Origin: Hygrophila difformis
Taxonomy: Eukaryota; Streptophyta; Magnoliopsida; Lamiales; Acanthaceae
Reading direction: 5' to 3'
Assembly (NCBI GenBank): GCA_030278955.1
Contig: JAOANR010000002.1
Span: 30,226,932 to 30,290,931, forward strand
DNA length: 64,000 bases
The translations under genes were made by a program, and so were the position numbers. Each line of letters opens with the position of its first letter. Positions within the stretch are counted from its first letter, which is position 1. The notes under the pieces were generated by a model that worked only from the letters and a program-made list of their open reading frames with translations, did no database searches and had not been told where the DNA came from. This document shows, one piece after another, positions 45,257-58,734 of the stretch.

Positions 45257-47664
45257 TGTAACACCCCGGTTTGGTAACCCAGGCCGGGATGCCACCGCCA
45301 CACCTCCCTAGCAAGACACGGTTTCTCCGAGCTCACTAAAGAGATGCAAGGCTATGGTTTTTCAGAATTTAAAATATTCAAACAGCCCATTCTTATATAA
45401 TTTAAAAATAATACATCAAAGTTGCAGCGGAAATATAAGTTGTGCAGCGGAAATAAAGTATAAGGGCCGACATGGCCAAAACACGGGTTAAACAGTCCCG
45501 TTCATGCAAGTCGTAATTAAATGCAGGGTTTTAAAATAGAGATTTCCCCAAATGTTCCCATGTATGCATATGACGATGCATAATCTTCATACTCTGTAAG
45601 AAAAAGGGGATAAACGGTTCGGGTCAGCAAAAACGCGCTGAGTAAGTTAACACTTAGCATGATTTAGGGGTTTCAAAGCCTTTAATTAAATTTAATAAAA
45701 AGATGTCTGTAGGTAATACATAAATTAAATTAATCATCCACTAATAAATAAATGACATAATTTAAAACAAGGATTTAATTAAATCTCGTATCAAATTTCT
45801 CGTTTCGTTTCTTTTATAAGTCACCAAGCCTCATATATCACCATTCGCCAGGGCTCTTATGTCCACTAGCCTTACGCTTGGGCTCTTATGTCCACAAGCC
45901 TCATGGTCAATATTTCACTAGGGCTCTTATGTCCGCTAGTCATACGCTTGGGCTCTTATGTCCACAAGCCACATAACCACCATTCGCCAGGGCTCTTATG
46001 TCCGCTAGCCTTACGCTTGGGCTCTTATGTCCACAAGCCACATGGTCAATATTGATAGTATCTTCCTTGGTCACAAATCACCAATGTTCAAAAGAATTTA
46101 AAAAAAATGTTTTTTTTATATTTGTTTAGACATATCTCGCAAATCATGTATTTCTCAAAAGACGAATTTTTCAACATTTCAACCAAGCCGTTTCCACAGT
46201 TTACGCCATCTCGATTTAAAAATCCATTTCTTAGGCGATTGATCTGAAATTTTAATAGCATCTTAAAAACATCCCAACGAACAACTTTTGTGTTTTAAGT
46301 TTCTCGATCCGGGTTAAGGAAACGAGGCAAAAATCAAGTTTTCTACTCAAATAGTATGCTGTCAGGATTCAGGTTTGACACCTTTCAAAGAATTGACTTT
46401 TTAACATATCAAATGAACTCCAAAAATTCTGAAATTTTATATGTACATACTAGACTTGATTTCCTACAACTTTTGTTTAGATCACAAAGATTAGTTCGGA
46501 ATGGAAATGATAGAAATATGCTCATCAAGTTTGATAAAGTAATCTGTCAAGGTTCTTGATTTCGGTACTAATGCAGATCGGATCGGCTCAGGTTCGGAGG
46601 TACAAATCTCAACGAAAAATTCTAAAAACTTACATTAATGTTCTAAACTCATAGATCTACAATTCTTATGTTCAACACCAATCCTAGATCGGCCTAGATC
46701 CAAGGTCAAAATGGCTAATAAGATTGAGAGTGAAATCTGCCAAAGTTCTAAGATCCAGATTTAATGCTGTTCGGTTTTGGGTCGGTTTCAGGTTTCAAAA
46801 TAACATGAAAAATTCTGGATTTTTTACAGAAGCTAGATCTAAGTCTTAGGAACACTTTGTATGTTTTGAGTTTTCTCGTTTGAAGACTTTTAAGGGTTCG
46901 AAAAATTCATACGAAAACGCTGCGCCGGGGGGTTTTTCGTGTTGACAGATTTTAGAGTTATTAAATCTCTATGTTTGGTTGCATTTTAAGTCACCCAAAA
47001 CCATAGTAAGGTTAACTTACAGTAGGGATAATGTCTAGGAGGTCACGGGGTCGTCCGGAATCCACTGGATGTCACGAACGAATCTCCTCCACCCGATTTA
47101 TTCTTCCTTTGGCTCCGATTTGTGTTTGAATATGAAGATTCGTAAGTTAGGATGATGGTTATGATCTTAAAACCATAAGGAAACTTGATTTACATCTTAC
47201 CAACAATCTAAGCTTGCAATCCTTGATCTACACACTTCCTCGGTCGGATTTGGTTGCCGGAAAGACGTCGGAAGGTAAAGCTTTGTGTTTTTGGTTTTTG
47301 GGAGAGTTTGGGATGAGGAAGGGATTTGAAAGGATGATAATGGGGTGTTGGGTGTGTATTTTGGCCATTAATGGGTCAAAAATCCGACAAGGAGTAGCTG
47401 CTACAGTAGCCGCACGTGCTACAGTAGCCACGTGCTACAGTAACCTTTTTTTTTTTCTTTTTTTTATATTAAGATTTCTTATCTTCAAAAAATAAAAATC
47501 ATAATGTGGGAATTATCCGTGATCGTTCGGACAATTCAATAAACTCGTTTCGAGTTGTTATCTTCCGATAAATAATAAATTCCGCTCTCTCGGAATTATT
47601 TCGGTTTAAATCCAATTCTTTATTTTGGCTTTAAATTTTCGATGGCGATTTCTCGGGTATTACA
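45257..47664 (-). repeat. N-type 5' LTR
   Basis: 2,408 bp, closely matching 40814-43242 but with several substitutions and small indels and one fewer unit in the TACTGTAGCACGTG array. The element is therefore older than the A-type element at 6467. Confidence 0.88.
45841..46041 (-). repeat. Six-unit hairpin array in N-type 5' LTR
   Basis: Same six alternating units as 41401-41601. In the transcript this array would lie in the LTR-derived leader or end. Confidence 0.75.
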
Positions 47665-49716
47665 ACCACCTCCCAAAATTTCAAAAAAACAAACAACCAC
47701 CAAAAAGAAAATCCGGATATCAAAATGGATCAACAAAAACAGAAAAAGATAGAGAGATCCGAGAGAGAGAGTGAGAGGGAGAGACGAGAGAGGAGAGGGA
47801 GGCCGCCGCTGCCGTCGCCGCCCCGCCTGTCGCCGCCATCGTCGCCGGCGCCACGCCGGGGAGTGTGCTTCCCCTGCTGCATTGAATGACCCAAAGGTGT
47901 GAGATGGGATTGAACAGATTGAAGGAGAACAAAAAAAAAAAAAAAAAGGAGAAAGGCTTGTGGTGTGTGGGTAAGAAGAGTAGAACAAAGAAATACACAA
48001 TGGGGCCAAGGGGGGTGGCGTGAGGAAAGGGGATGTACTGCCTCGAAAGATGAAAAGGTGGATTGACATAAATTAATTGAGATATGTTGGGTATTACAGG
48101 TGATGAGTGGAGGGCTATTATTTACCCAGACAAAAGGGAGCTGCACTTTCATCTATTTAAACCTCCTCTAGTCAGCCTTTTACGCCACTCGCATCTCACA
48201 CTTTCCTCCTGTCTTCTTTTTCGGTTCTGTTTCCATCTATTCACTACTCTTCCAAATATTTAGGATTCAGTAAAAGGAAGAAATAGTGTTATCTATTAGA
48301 AAGAAAAAAAAAATAGAGTGAGTAACTAGTGGAGTTCCAAACTTAGTTTAATCAACAAGGTCTCGAAGAGTTGGCTAGTTCCGATAAAATTTTTGTTCCG
48401 GGTAAGATTTATTTAAGTTGGAAATTTTAGTTATTATTGATGCTAGAATACCATTATACTCCTTTTACACTAAATTAATATTAAAATTTTTGTTAGACAA
48501 ATAGTTACAAAGGACTATCTGCTCGTAGCCTGTGCGTGTGTCATCCCCGTTCCGTCTACGGTGACAGTAAGTGGTTTTTTACTCTTTGGAGTAAGCCTTA
48601 ATTTATTTAGCTTAAGCATAAATTTTAAATACCGTTTTCTTATTTTTAAATTTATGCTTATAGCTCCCTACTGTTTTTGGATTACTGGTATGCATTTTAC
48701 TGTGCTTTATACTGTTCGCAACTATTCTCAAATCCTACGGATTTTTGAGCTCATTGTTACGGGGGCTGGGTCTGGGTATGGGTCGGCTGTCCAACTCCTA
48801 CGTAGCTGTTGCACTTAATCGCCACACGGGGACTCTTGGGGCTATCCTAGGCGATTCCATATCTGATTCCAGTGGTGGGTTACGAGGAAATTTCTTACCT
48901 CCCCCCACACCCTTGCGTGTATGTGAGATTTGGGGCCCCGTTTGGGCACCTGCACATCACAGTGGCTGAGATACTACTTCTCGGTAACACCATATTGCTG
49001 TATTATCTGTTCCCGGGTTTAGATTAATATTATCTATATGTATAAATTATTCTCGTTTTAGCATACCATGACCATAACTGTTGTCTTTAAATTATTTCTG
49101 CTACCCTACCTCCTCCGGGAGTAAACTACTTACTCAGCGATTTTTTTCGCTGACTCTACACTTGTCACCATTTCCTTTCAGGTTTCAGATCTACAAGGTG
49201 GATAGAGCATATTTTGCACGGGCACGGTATGTGGTATCATTTATAAGGAAATGTATTTTTAAATCCTATTTGGGATGAGAACATATTACTTGGCATAGAT
49301 AAAGAAAAATTTTGTGAGGCAAAAATCATTTTTAAGAAGTATTGGAAATCAATTATCAAGCATAAACAAATATTTGGGTTTATCCCGTTTGTGCAAACCT
49401 TGTGCCCTACTATTTAAACAATGCATTTTGCGTTTAACAGTGTTATTTTGAAATACGAGTTAGACAACCCCTTTTTATAATATTTTTCAAATGCGAGGTA
49501 CAACCCCTTTTAAAATAAAAACTCCCGTGGATTTATTCCATTTCTGTCGTTGAGCTCATTTGAGGAATGCGTTCCTCCGTTTTGGTTGTACAATCCAACC
49601 ATTTTTGCTAAAGCTTATTTTATACTTACCCAGTATTGTAAGCTTCTTTGCGGATTATATGCTAGCTTGTCCGGAACGTGGTTAGCATATACATTCAGCG
49701 GTATTATTTATTCTAG
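47665..49716 (+). repeat. L-type 3' LTR, part 2
   Basis: Begins with ACCAC (47665-47669), the right target-site duplication of the N-type element, and continues to TTCTAG at 49716. It includes 48121-48724, which the 5' LTR lacks, with the promoter candidate. Interrupted at 49717 by an A-type solo LTR. Confidence 0.88.
48154..48160 (+). promoter_or_regulatory. Candidate TATA box of L-type 3' LTR
   Basis: TATTTAA followed by pyrimidine-rich sequence (48198-48230). Equivalent in position to TATATAA at 3214-3220 in L0. Confidence 0.4.
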
Positions 49717-52511
49717 TGTAACACCCCGGTTTTTGGTAACCCAGGTCGGGATGTCACCGCCACATCTCCCTAGTAAGACACGGTTTCTCCGAGCTTACTA
49801 AAGAGATGCAAGGCTAGGTATTGCAGTGTTTAAAATATTTAAAACATTCAAATAGCCCATACAATATAAATCGAAAATAATAATAGCATAGCGCAGCGGA
49901 AATATTTAGTTTAGTACAGTATCGCAGCGGAAAATTTAAATAGGGCCGACATGGCCAAAACACGAGTTAAACAGGCCCGTTCATAATATAGTCTAAGTAC
50001 GAAATTTAAAAGCAAAATAAAAGTTCCCAAAATCCCATGCATGATTCGTGCTCACACATGCTCATTCCACATATTCTGTAAAGAAAGGAATAAAAATGGT
50101 TTTGATCAGCAAATTGCTGAGTAAGTTAACACATGCATGATCGTAGGGTTTAAAAGCCATAACTTTAATAATTTAACAAAAGCATGATAATAACATAATA
50201 TTTGATTTCATATAATCCATATCATATAGCACAATCTATCTCCAGGCTCTATTTAATGACACGTATCACATGATTAAATCATAAAAGCCATAATTTTAAA
50301 TAAAGCATTTAAATAATTTAATTGGACAACAATATAATTTAATCTAGTTTAATTTAATTTAGAATCCCCATTACATTCCCGATTTGGTATTTCAAAGTTT
50401 CACGATAAAGATCGCGATGTCAACAAGTTTAGCCGGTAGCCCGGCGGCCGCAGCCGTATCAGCCATACCCAGTACCACTCCGGAGCCTCGGGAAACCCAT
50501 ACGGATATTCACGAGAGTGTAGGCTCTAAGTTTCGCCGTTTTGGCAATATCACATTTCAAGTATAGCGCGCGGGGTCACCATCGTCCATTACGGCACGAA
50601 GTGAATCGTTAGGGGGCACCCTGCAGAGCACTCACCCCTAATTTTAATTTATCAAGTTTGTAAGGGGATTTAGTTTTTTAAAAATCTGACTTCCATTGTA
50701 TTCATTTAGAAACAATATCTCAATTCGTTTCAACCCTAAAGGTTAATTCCATGTTTCAACAAGATTTCAAAATTTCGTTTCGGTAAATCACAGTTTACTC
50801 CAAAATTCGTCTAAAATCAGATTTAATTCCAAAAATTCCAAAATTTCATATCTGAATCGGAAACATCAAGATCTACAACTTTCGTGTTTTAACTTTTTCA
50901 ATCCGAGATACCTAAGTAGGTCAAAAACGCTAATTTTTGCATAACAAGAAATCTGCCCGAGTTTACAGGTCACAGTTTAAAGATTTCATGTTCTAACATA
51001 TCAATTCAACTCCAAATTTAATGAAATTTGACAGGGATCATCTTAAGACATTTATCTACAACTTTCATGTTCGGCCAAAGATCTAAAACAGCCTAGATCC
51101 TATGTCAAAAACGAGATCAAGATCATTCCTAAGTTCTGTCCAAGATTTCAAGATCTAAAATCAAACAGTTCGGTTTCAACGGGTTTTCACATATCAAATC
51201 AACTCCAAAAATTCTCAAATTTTTACAGTAGCTAGGTCTAAGTCTTAGGAATGTTTTTCGTGTTTTAAGTTTTTCCGTTTGAGTTCGTTTTAAAGGTCGG
51301 AAAAATTCAACAATTCTGTTGCGTCGGTAGGAAAACAAAAGTGGACAGATTTATGATTCTTGTCAAATCTTTTAGGTTTCGAATGTTTTAAAATCTCCCA
51401 AAACCATGTAAGGTTAACTTACAGTATCTATGAACGTCGGGAATGTCCAATTCGGAGGCGTGGCTTCCAGATCACCGTTTCTCCTCTCCGTTCGTCGGGT
51501 TCTACGATCTAGATTCGATACGGGGGTGTAGAAAGAAAAAGGAGATGATTAGGATTCGTTTTCGAATCGTTTATTGAACAGAGATTGGACCGAGACTTAC
51601 CACGACTATGGAGATCTGTAGAGAACTCGTCCAACAGCGTTCGTCTTGGTTTCGTGCCTCCGACGACTCCGGATTTAGGGTTTCGAGCGTATAGAATGCT
51701 TTAGGGTTTCGTAAACTTGTTCGGGGCTCCCAAGGGGCTTATTTATAGAATTCTAAGTCCCTAGGGCGTCCACGGCCGACCTAGAACTCTGGAGTCGAGA
51801 GGTGTTCAACCGAAAGTCGAAAAATCCGCGTTCGGGTGAGAGATTCACGCAACAACCAAATCTGTGGGGTGGCGCGGCTCGTGGCGCGGTTTTCCCCATT
51901 GGGCGCGCGGCCACCGCGCCGTCTACGCCTGGACTTCGGTCCGGGCGGGTCGTTGCGATCCGTCGTGCTTTTCCGCCTCTCTTTCGGGTTTCTATCCCTC
52001 TATGCTCCCGAATTCCGATTTCCGGGGTATATTCGGGTTCATACTTTCTCTCTAATTTTATTCTTAGTCTAGTTGGATGTTTTGGACTCGAATACTCGAG
52101 TTCATTAGTGTCGGGTTTTGGTGTTCCATTTATCCATCCTTTTATTGAATTAAATTCCTTTAATTCCTTTTTAAGTAAAAATCTCATTTCTCATTTCCTT
52201 ATATTTATTTATTCATTTATTTGCTGGATTTGTTTATTTATTTATAGTATTTATTTATTTAATTATTGTTTTATTTTATGTTAGAAAATTCTCGGGTATT
52301 ACAGTCTACCCTCCTTAAGAATCAACTTCGTCCTCGAAGTTGTGTTTCCGGCCTTTCTCGTCTCGTGCTAAGGTCTTGTGTTTGTTTTATTATGTTGTGA
52401 CTGAACTTAGAGTTAGAACTTCTAAGCTGCCTACGTACCCGGTAAAGGGATCAAGCCATAACGTAGTTCAAAAGTTTACAAGATTGCCCGAAAAATTTAG
52501 GGGGTATGACA
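49717..52511 (-). mobile_element. A-type solo LTR, long form (second copy)
   Basis: Same insertion as 40-2832, flanked by TCTAG (49712-49716, 52512-52516). It includes the 207-bp extension with PPT1 and ends at the PPT2 boundary TGTCATACC on the element strand. Its presence at the same site in both copies shows it came before the duplication. Confidence 0.85.
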
Positions 52512-52618
52512 TCTAGCCTTAGCGTATTTCGGGCGGACCGTAATACGTGGCGGTAGCACCCCGCCCCTTTTCCGTTCTTTGCTTCCGCTGTTTCATTAAA
52601 GAAAATGGGGGTGTTACA
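52512..52618 (+). repeat. L-type 3' LTR, part 3 (terminal)
   Basis: Resumes after TCTAG and ends GGGGGTGTTACA at 52618, followed by GTACT (52619-52623), the right target-site duplication of the L-type element. Confidence 0.88.
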
Positions 52619-54551
52619 GTACTGAAGACTTGGATTGATTGAGGGAAGTTGGAATAGAAAGAAAAGAAGAAAGAGGGCTGGGGCGCAGAAAACCGAGAAG
52701 GGGAGGAAGAAGGAGTTGTGCAATGGGTAAATGGGATAGTGGGGAGGAGGGTAAGGAAATGCACACAGGTAAATAGGGGTTAAAGCTGTAGGGTGAAAAG
52801 ATAATGGGGAATTGGTGGGAGCCCTGATAGATTTTGTGGGTAATTGAGCAGATTGGTCTTTGGACCAGATAAAAGAGCCACCCCTAATCCTCTATATAAT
52901 GCACGCCCAAACCCCATTCTCTTCCTTCATTTTTTTCTTCTTCCTCGTTTCTTCTTTTGTTACATCTGCATTCTTGAATCCCGTGAGTTCTGTTCTGTGC
53001 TCTCTTCTTTCTGCTGCTGCTCAGGTTTATTTTTCGTTCCTCTATTCCATTTCGCTACTAGTTCCATAAAAAGACTTTTAGGAGCTTAGTTGAATTTTAT
53101 AACTAGTCCGCAGAAGCTGTGAAGTATTCCGGTAATATTTATTTAAGTAGGAGATTTTAGTTATTATTATTATTATTCGAGTTAGAATATCACTATTGCA
53201 TGTTAAATTAATATTAGGACTTTTCCTAGTCAAGTAGCTGCAAAGGATATCTGCTCGTAGCCTACGCGTGTGTTGCATCCATCCCGTCTACGGTGACATT
53301 AAGTAGATTTTACTCTTTGGAGTAAGCCTTAATTTATTTAGCTTAAGCATAAATTTTAAATACCGTTTTCTTATTTTTAAATTTATGCTTATAGCTCCCT
53401 ACTGTTTTTGGATTACTGGTTATCCATTTTACTGTGCTTTATACTGTTTGCAACTATTCTCAAATCCTACGGATTTTTGAGCTCATTGTTACGGGGGCTG
53501 GGTCTGGGTATGGGTCGGCTGCCCAACTCCTACGTAGCTGTTGCACTTAATCGCCACACGGGGGACTCTTGGGGCTATCCAGGCGATTCCAGATCTGATT
53601 CCAGTGGTGGATTACGAGGAAATTTCTTACCTCCCCCACACCCTTGCGTGTATGTGAGATTTGGGCCCCGTTTGGGCACCTGCACATCACAGTGGCTGAG
53701 ATACTACATCTCGGTAACGCATATTGCTGTATTATCTGTTCCCGGGTTTAGATTAATATTGACTTTATGCATAAATAAATTCTCGTTTTTAGCATACCAT
53801 TACCATAACTGTTGTCTTTAAATTATTTTCTGCAACCCTAGCTCCTCCGGGAGTAAACGTCTACTTACTCAGCGATTGTTTTCACTGACTCTACACTTGT
53901 CACCATTTCCTTTCAGGTTTCAGATCTGCAAGGTTGATAGAGCATATTTTGCACGGGCACGGTATGGGGTATCATTTATAAGAAAATGTATTTTTAAATC
54001 TTCCTTGGGATGAAAACATATTACTTGGCATAGATAAAAGTTTTGTGAGGCAAAAATCAATTTTAAGAAGTATTGGAAATCAATTATCGAGCATAATAAA
54101 TACTTGGGTTTTATCCTGTTTGTGCAAACCTTGTGCCCTACTGTTTAAACAATGCATTTTGCGTTTAACAGTGTTATTTTGAAATACGAGTTAGACAACC
54201 CCTTTTTATAATATTTTTCAAATGCGAGGTACAACCCCTTTTTTAAATAAAAACTTCCATGGATTTATTCATGTTCTGTCGTTGAGCTCATTTGAGGAAT
54301 GCGTTCCTCCGTTTGGTTGTACAAATCAACCATTTTTGTTAGGCTTATTTTATACTCTATAGTATTATAAGCTTCATTGCGAATTATATGCTAGCTTGTC
54401 CGGAACGTGGTTAGCATATACATTCAGCTGTATTATTTATTCTAGCCTTAACGTATTTAGGGCGGACCATAATACGTGGCGGTAGCACCCCGCACCCATT
54501 GTTCCCGCACTTTTCTTCCGCTGTCTCTTTAGGGAAAATGGGGGTGTTACA
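52619..54551 (+). mobile_element. L0 LTR, 3' part (copy 2)
   Basis: Continuation of 29842-32313 beyond the L-type element, ending TGTTACA at 54551. Near-identical to 2940-4873. TATATAA at 52893-52899 with the same pyrimidine patch. Confidence 0.82.
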
Positions 54552-57172
54552 AAAATAACATAATACTTTAAAATTTTAATTATATAAACTTAATTTGGCC
54601 ATTCTCATTTTCCAACCACATATTATTATTGAGGAAAAAAGTAACAAAAAATAATAATAAAATAGAGATCGTCCAGGTTATCTCCCAAAAAAAAACGTTC
54701 ATGACATAAAGATTATTAATTTGTGCAAATATTCAAGATTTTTTTTGGCATAAACCGGGTATTTCCAGACGACATTGGACACGAGACAAATTCCTCAAGG
54801 ATCTGGTGGGTATCGAAGGGTTGCATCTCCCAAAGCAGAATTTTGCATATACAAGGCTCGAACCCGATGCATTTGCTTAAGTTGCTACACTCAAACCAAC
54901 CGTGTTTGGTTATATTCAATATTGATTTATAAGCTTTCTATATTATTATTTTTTTGGTAACATTGACACCATATATCGGAAAATGTGATGTTCTATATTA
55001 TTTTTGGATAAACTAAATTATTAAGTTTCCAACGTTGATTATGAGTTTTCCATATTGTTTTTCTCAATCAATAATTAAAGGCAATTGATTCAAATTTAGA
55101 ATAGAAACATAGAAGAGAACAGAGATTATTTTCCATGTTTAAAAAAAGAATAAACATGAAAGAGAATAGAAATTATTTGAAGTGATCTTTTTAATAATTA
55201 AATTACTGAGCTCGTTTCATTAGTTGACTACTACTTTTTTATGTCTTAAATGGACACATTAATTCACTGCAACTATCAAAATTGTCGATATATAATGCAC
55301 TGTTGTAGCCACAACCATCCCTAAATTATACTATTATTTATGTAAATCAAATACAGACAAATTGTTTTATACTATTTCAAATAATTTATTATATAATTAG
55401 TTATTCAAACTTATTTTCGTTTGAATAACTAATCGTTCCATGTGAACGGTGCTTCCAAATATTTGGAAGTACGGTAACGACACCAATCTCATCCGTTGAA
55501 TTAAATCTAACGGCTATAAATTAAAAAGGGGTAAAATTATCAAAAAAAATGTATAATGGTTTCTTCATTTACCATGTCACTGAGATATGCATAACATTTC
55601 GTTAAGATATGCATATATGTCGCTGAGATGCGTTAAAATGCATAGAAGTATGTCGCTGTAATGAATACAATAAATTGCATATGCCATGTCGCTGAATTCT
55701 ATTGGCCATATTGCTGAATTGTGAAGGTTCCGTCATTGAGATGCGTTTAAAATCGCAATGAACTTTAAACGGTTCGAACTAAAACATTGCTGAGATAAAT
55801 ACAATGATGTTGCTGATTGTATTGGCCATGTCGCTGAATTGTATGGGCTCCGTCGCTGAATTGTGTATGCCATGTTGCTGAATTGTATAGACTATATTGC
55901 GAATACAACAGATTAAATACCTAAAAAAAATAAAATTACGAAACTAACCCTACAAATCATTTCAACCATTTAATCATGAAATTGATCAACCATTCCACAG
56001 ATGCAACAAACAATAATTATATTTTAAAGAGACAAAATAACTTAAAACGACCAATCAATTTTTTTTAAAAAAAAATCCGCTGAAATTAGTAGCATTTTAG
56101 ATTTCAACTTATTGTAGTCAAAAAAATGTTCTTGAAATTGTCAAACAACTATTTTTTGACTATTTTATTACTCACATAATTAGTTAACAACTAACGGCAA
56201 ATTGTCAAATATAGCCAATAATTAATTCTATTTTGACATTTGTAATTAAATAAAATAAATAATTAATTTTTTCTAAACAATATTGATTATTTGTTAAAAC
56301 CTTAATTGGAATATAGAGAATGTGAAGTTGATTAAAACCTTAAAATTAAAAATTAAGTTAGAGCAAGTTAAATCTTTTTGAAGTAACCAAAAAGGAAAAA
56401 AAATGGTTTTATATAAAATTGATTATAAATATGGTTTTGATCTAAAAGAGAGAATTATATAATAATAAAATATTTTTTTCTAACAATTGCTTATAGAATA
56501 AATTAAAGTACACAACAGATTATATAAAGGAAAGATAAACACAAAAAATGCCATTCAGTTTATGTAGTGTGTATTAATTCTTAGGTTTGGAAGTAATTAA
56601 AATTCATGTTATTTTAATGTTATTCACTATAATAATTATATTATTGTAAACTTATTTTTTAAATTGTTCACTAAAAAAAACTTAATTTTTAAATATATTT
56701 ATAGGATTTATATAATATTGGCATTAATCAATTAGGTTAATATATATATATATATATATCATTTATAATCATATATTTTGAAACTTAAATATACTGCTAA
56801 AGTTGGAATCTTAATTTGCCCTTCATTGACTCCATTTTTATTATTTTATTTGAACTTTTATTTAATAATGTTTTTATTACAATATTTGATAGTGTTTTTT
56901 AATATTAAAATAAGGTTTATTGAAAAATCTGAAATGTATTAAATATGAATAATATATAAATTTTAATTTTCTGTATAAAGTATTTAAACATAAAAAAGAA
57001 GTAGAATTATTTAAATAAATTTGAGTACACTATAAATCCTTAACCAAATTTTACATTGAAATTAACAATTAGCAAATAATATGTCATAACAAAATATGAG
57101 AACAAATTAAACAATGACTATTTATCTCCATTCTCTTTATATCGAAATCAATAATCACCTAAAATAAACAAA
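54552..57172. other. AT-rich non-coding DNA with empty A-type site (copy 2)
   Basis: Uninterrupted version of 4874-6466 plus 17673-18699. The single TTGTC at 56138-56142 is the pre-insertion site of the A-type element. It repeats the palindromes and degenerate repeat field described for copy 1. No gene seen. Confidence 0.6.
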
Positions 57173-57309
57173 TTTTTTTTTTTTGATGAGCCGAGGCCTG
57201 GAAAGAAGATACAAAGGAAAGAAAAAAGCAGAAAGAAAGCAAGCTACACTACAACTGAAGGGCCAAAACAGCCCGCAAGTCACAGCGGGGATCAGTCAGG
57301 GAGGACATC
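57173..57309 (-). mobile_element. Probable LINE 3' end (copy 2)
   Basis: Same as 18700-18834, with poly(T) on the plus strand at about 57173-57184. Confidence 0.45.
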
Positions 57310-58734
57310 TGTAATAAACCGAATATAATGTGTCCCAAATCAATAAATAAACAAATTCAAATTGTTTTGAACTACGTAATGACTTGATCCCTTCACAGGG
57401 TACGTAGGCAACTTGGAAATTTCAATTCTGGGTTCAGTCAAATAATATCAAACAACAAAACACAATGATACAATCGCAATCAATCAATCGGTCAATAAGT
57501 CGCGCAACTTCGGGGACGAAGTTGATTCTTAAGGAGGGTAGATTGTAATACCCGAGAAATCGCCATCGAAAATTTAAATCCAAAATTAAAGAATTGGATT
57601 TAATTATTAAAACCGAAATAATTCCGAGAAGAGCGGAATTAATTATTTATCGGAAGATAGCAACTCGAAACGAGTTTATCAAATTGTCCCAACGATCACG
57701 GATAATTCCCACATTATGATTTTTATTTTTTTTTTTGAAGATAAGAAATCTTTAATATTAAAAAAAAAATTTGTTACTGTAGCACGTGGATACTGTAGCA
57801 CTACTGTAGCACGTGCGGGTACTGTAGCAGCCGATCACTTGTCGGATTTTTGTCCCTTTAATGTCCAAAATACACCCCCAACACCCCATTGTCATCCTTT
57901 CAAATCCCTTCCTCATCCCAAACTCTCCCAAAGCAAAAACACCTTTCCGACGAACTTCCGGCGAACTTCCGGTGACCTTCCGGCAACCAAATCCGACCGA
58001 GGAAGTGTGTAGATCAAGGATCACAGTGCTTAGATCTTTGGTAAGTAGTATCTTAGGTTCTCAATCTCGTTTTTCCTCTCAAATCCCCAATCTAACTCTT
58101 GAATCGTTGATTGCAAATACGTTCGTGGCCAAAGTCGGGAACTTTGCGTTTCTAGATCCGTTCGTAGGATTTTGGACGAGCCGAACGACCCTCAGGACGA
58201 CTCAAGAACACAATCTCTGTAAGTTAACCTTACTATGGTTTTGGGTGACTTAAAATGCAACCAAACATAGAGATTTAGAAACTCTAAAATCTGTCAATAC
58301 GAAAAACCCCCGGCGCAGCGTTTTCGTATGAATTTTTCGAACCCCTAAACTGCTCAAAAACGGAAAAACGCAAAACATGAAAAACTTTTCTAAGACATAG
58401 ATCTAACTTCTTTAAAATTTCATAATTTTTCATTGTGTTATGATATCCGAAAACGACCTCCAACAAACCCTGCCCTAAAAGTCAAACTTGATACTGTGAC
58501 AGATTTGAAATTGGACCAAAACCCCTACTTCAAGAGTTCAAACCGAAAAACTCAAAACTAGGATTTTGATCCTAAGATCTTAAGCTATACTGTGTAAAAA
58601 TTTCAGAGATTTTTATCGAGTTTTGATACCCCAAATCGTGTCGGACATATTCTGCGTTTTAAAGAATTTTCAAAAGTGACAGTTTCCTTAACCGAAACTT
58701 GATGAGCAATTTTCTATCATTTCTAGTCCGAACT
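57310..58734 (+). mobile_element. N-type LTR fragment, long form (copy 2)
   Basis: Same as 18835-20255, with small indels. Ends where the B-type copy begins at 58735. Confidence 0.75.

Larger units (their letters stand above)
40814..47664 (-). mobile_element. N-type non-autonomous LTR retrotransposon
   Basis: Flanked by ACCAC (40809-40813, 47665-47669). Two LTRs (40814-43242 and 45257-47664), a primer-binding site beside the right LTR and two polypurine tracts beside the left LTR, so it is on the minus strand. The 2-kb interior holds a frameshifted gag joined directly to the last codons of pol; protease, reverse transcriptase, RNase H and integrase core are gone. It interrupts the L-type 3' LTR and so is younger than it. 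Confidence 0.9.
32314..52618 (+). mobile_element. L-type non-autonomous LTR element (LARD-like) with nested insertions
   Basis: Flanked by GTACT on both sides. 5' LTR 32314-36064; primer-binding site 36068-36079; internal region of only 2,547 bp with a gag-tail remnant; PPT 38599-38611; 3' LTR 38612-52618 interrupted by an N-type element (40814-47664) and an A-type solo LTR (49717-52511). Without the insertions the 3' LTR is about 4.35 kb. It has no protease, reverse transcriptase or integrase, so it depends on another element. Very long LTRs with a mostly non-coding interior fit the 'large retrotransposon derivative' (LARD) class. Confidence 0.87.
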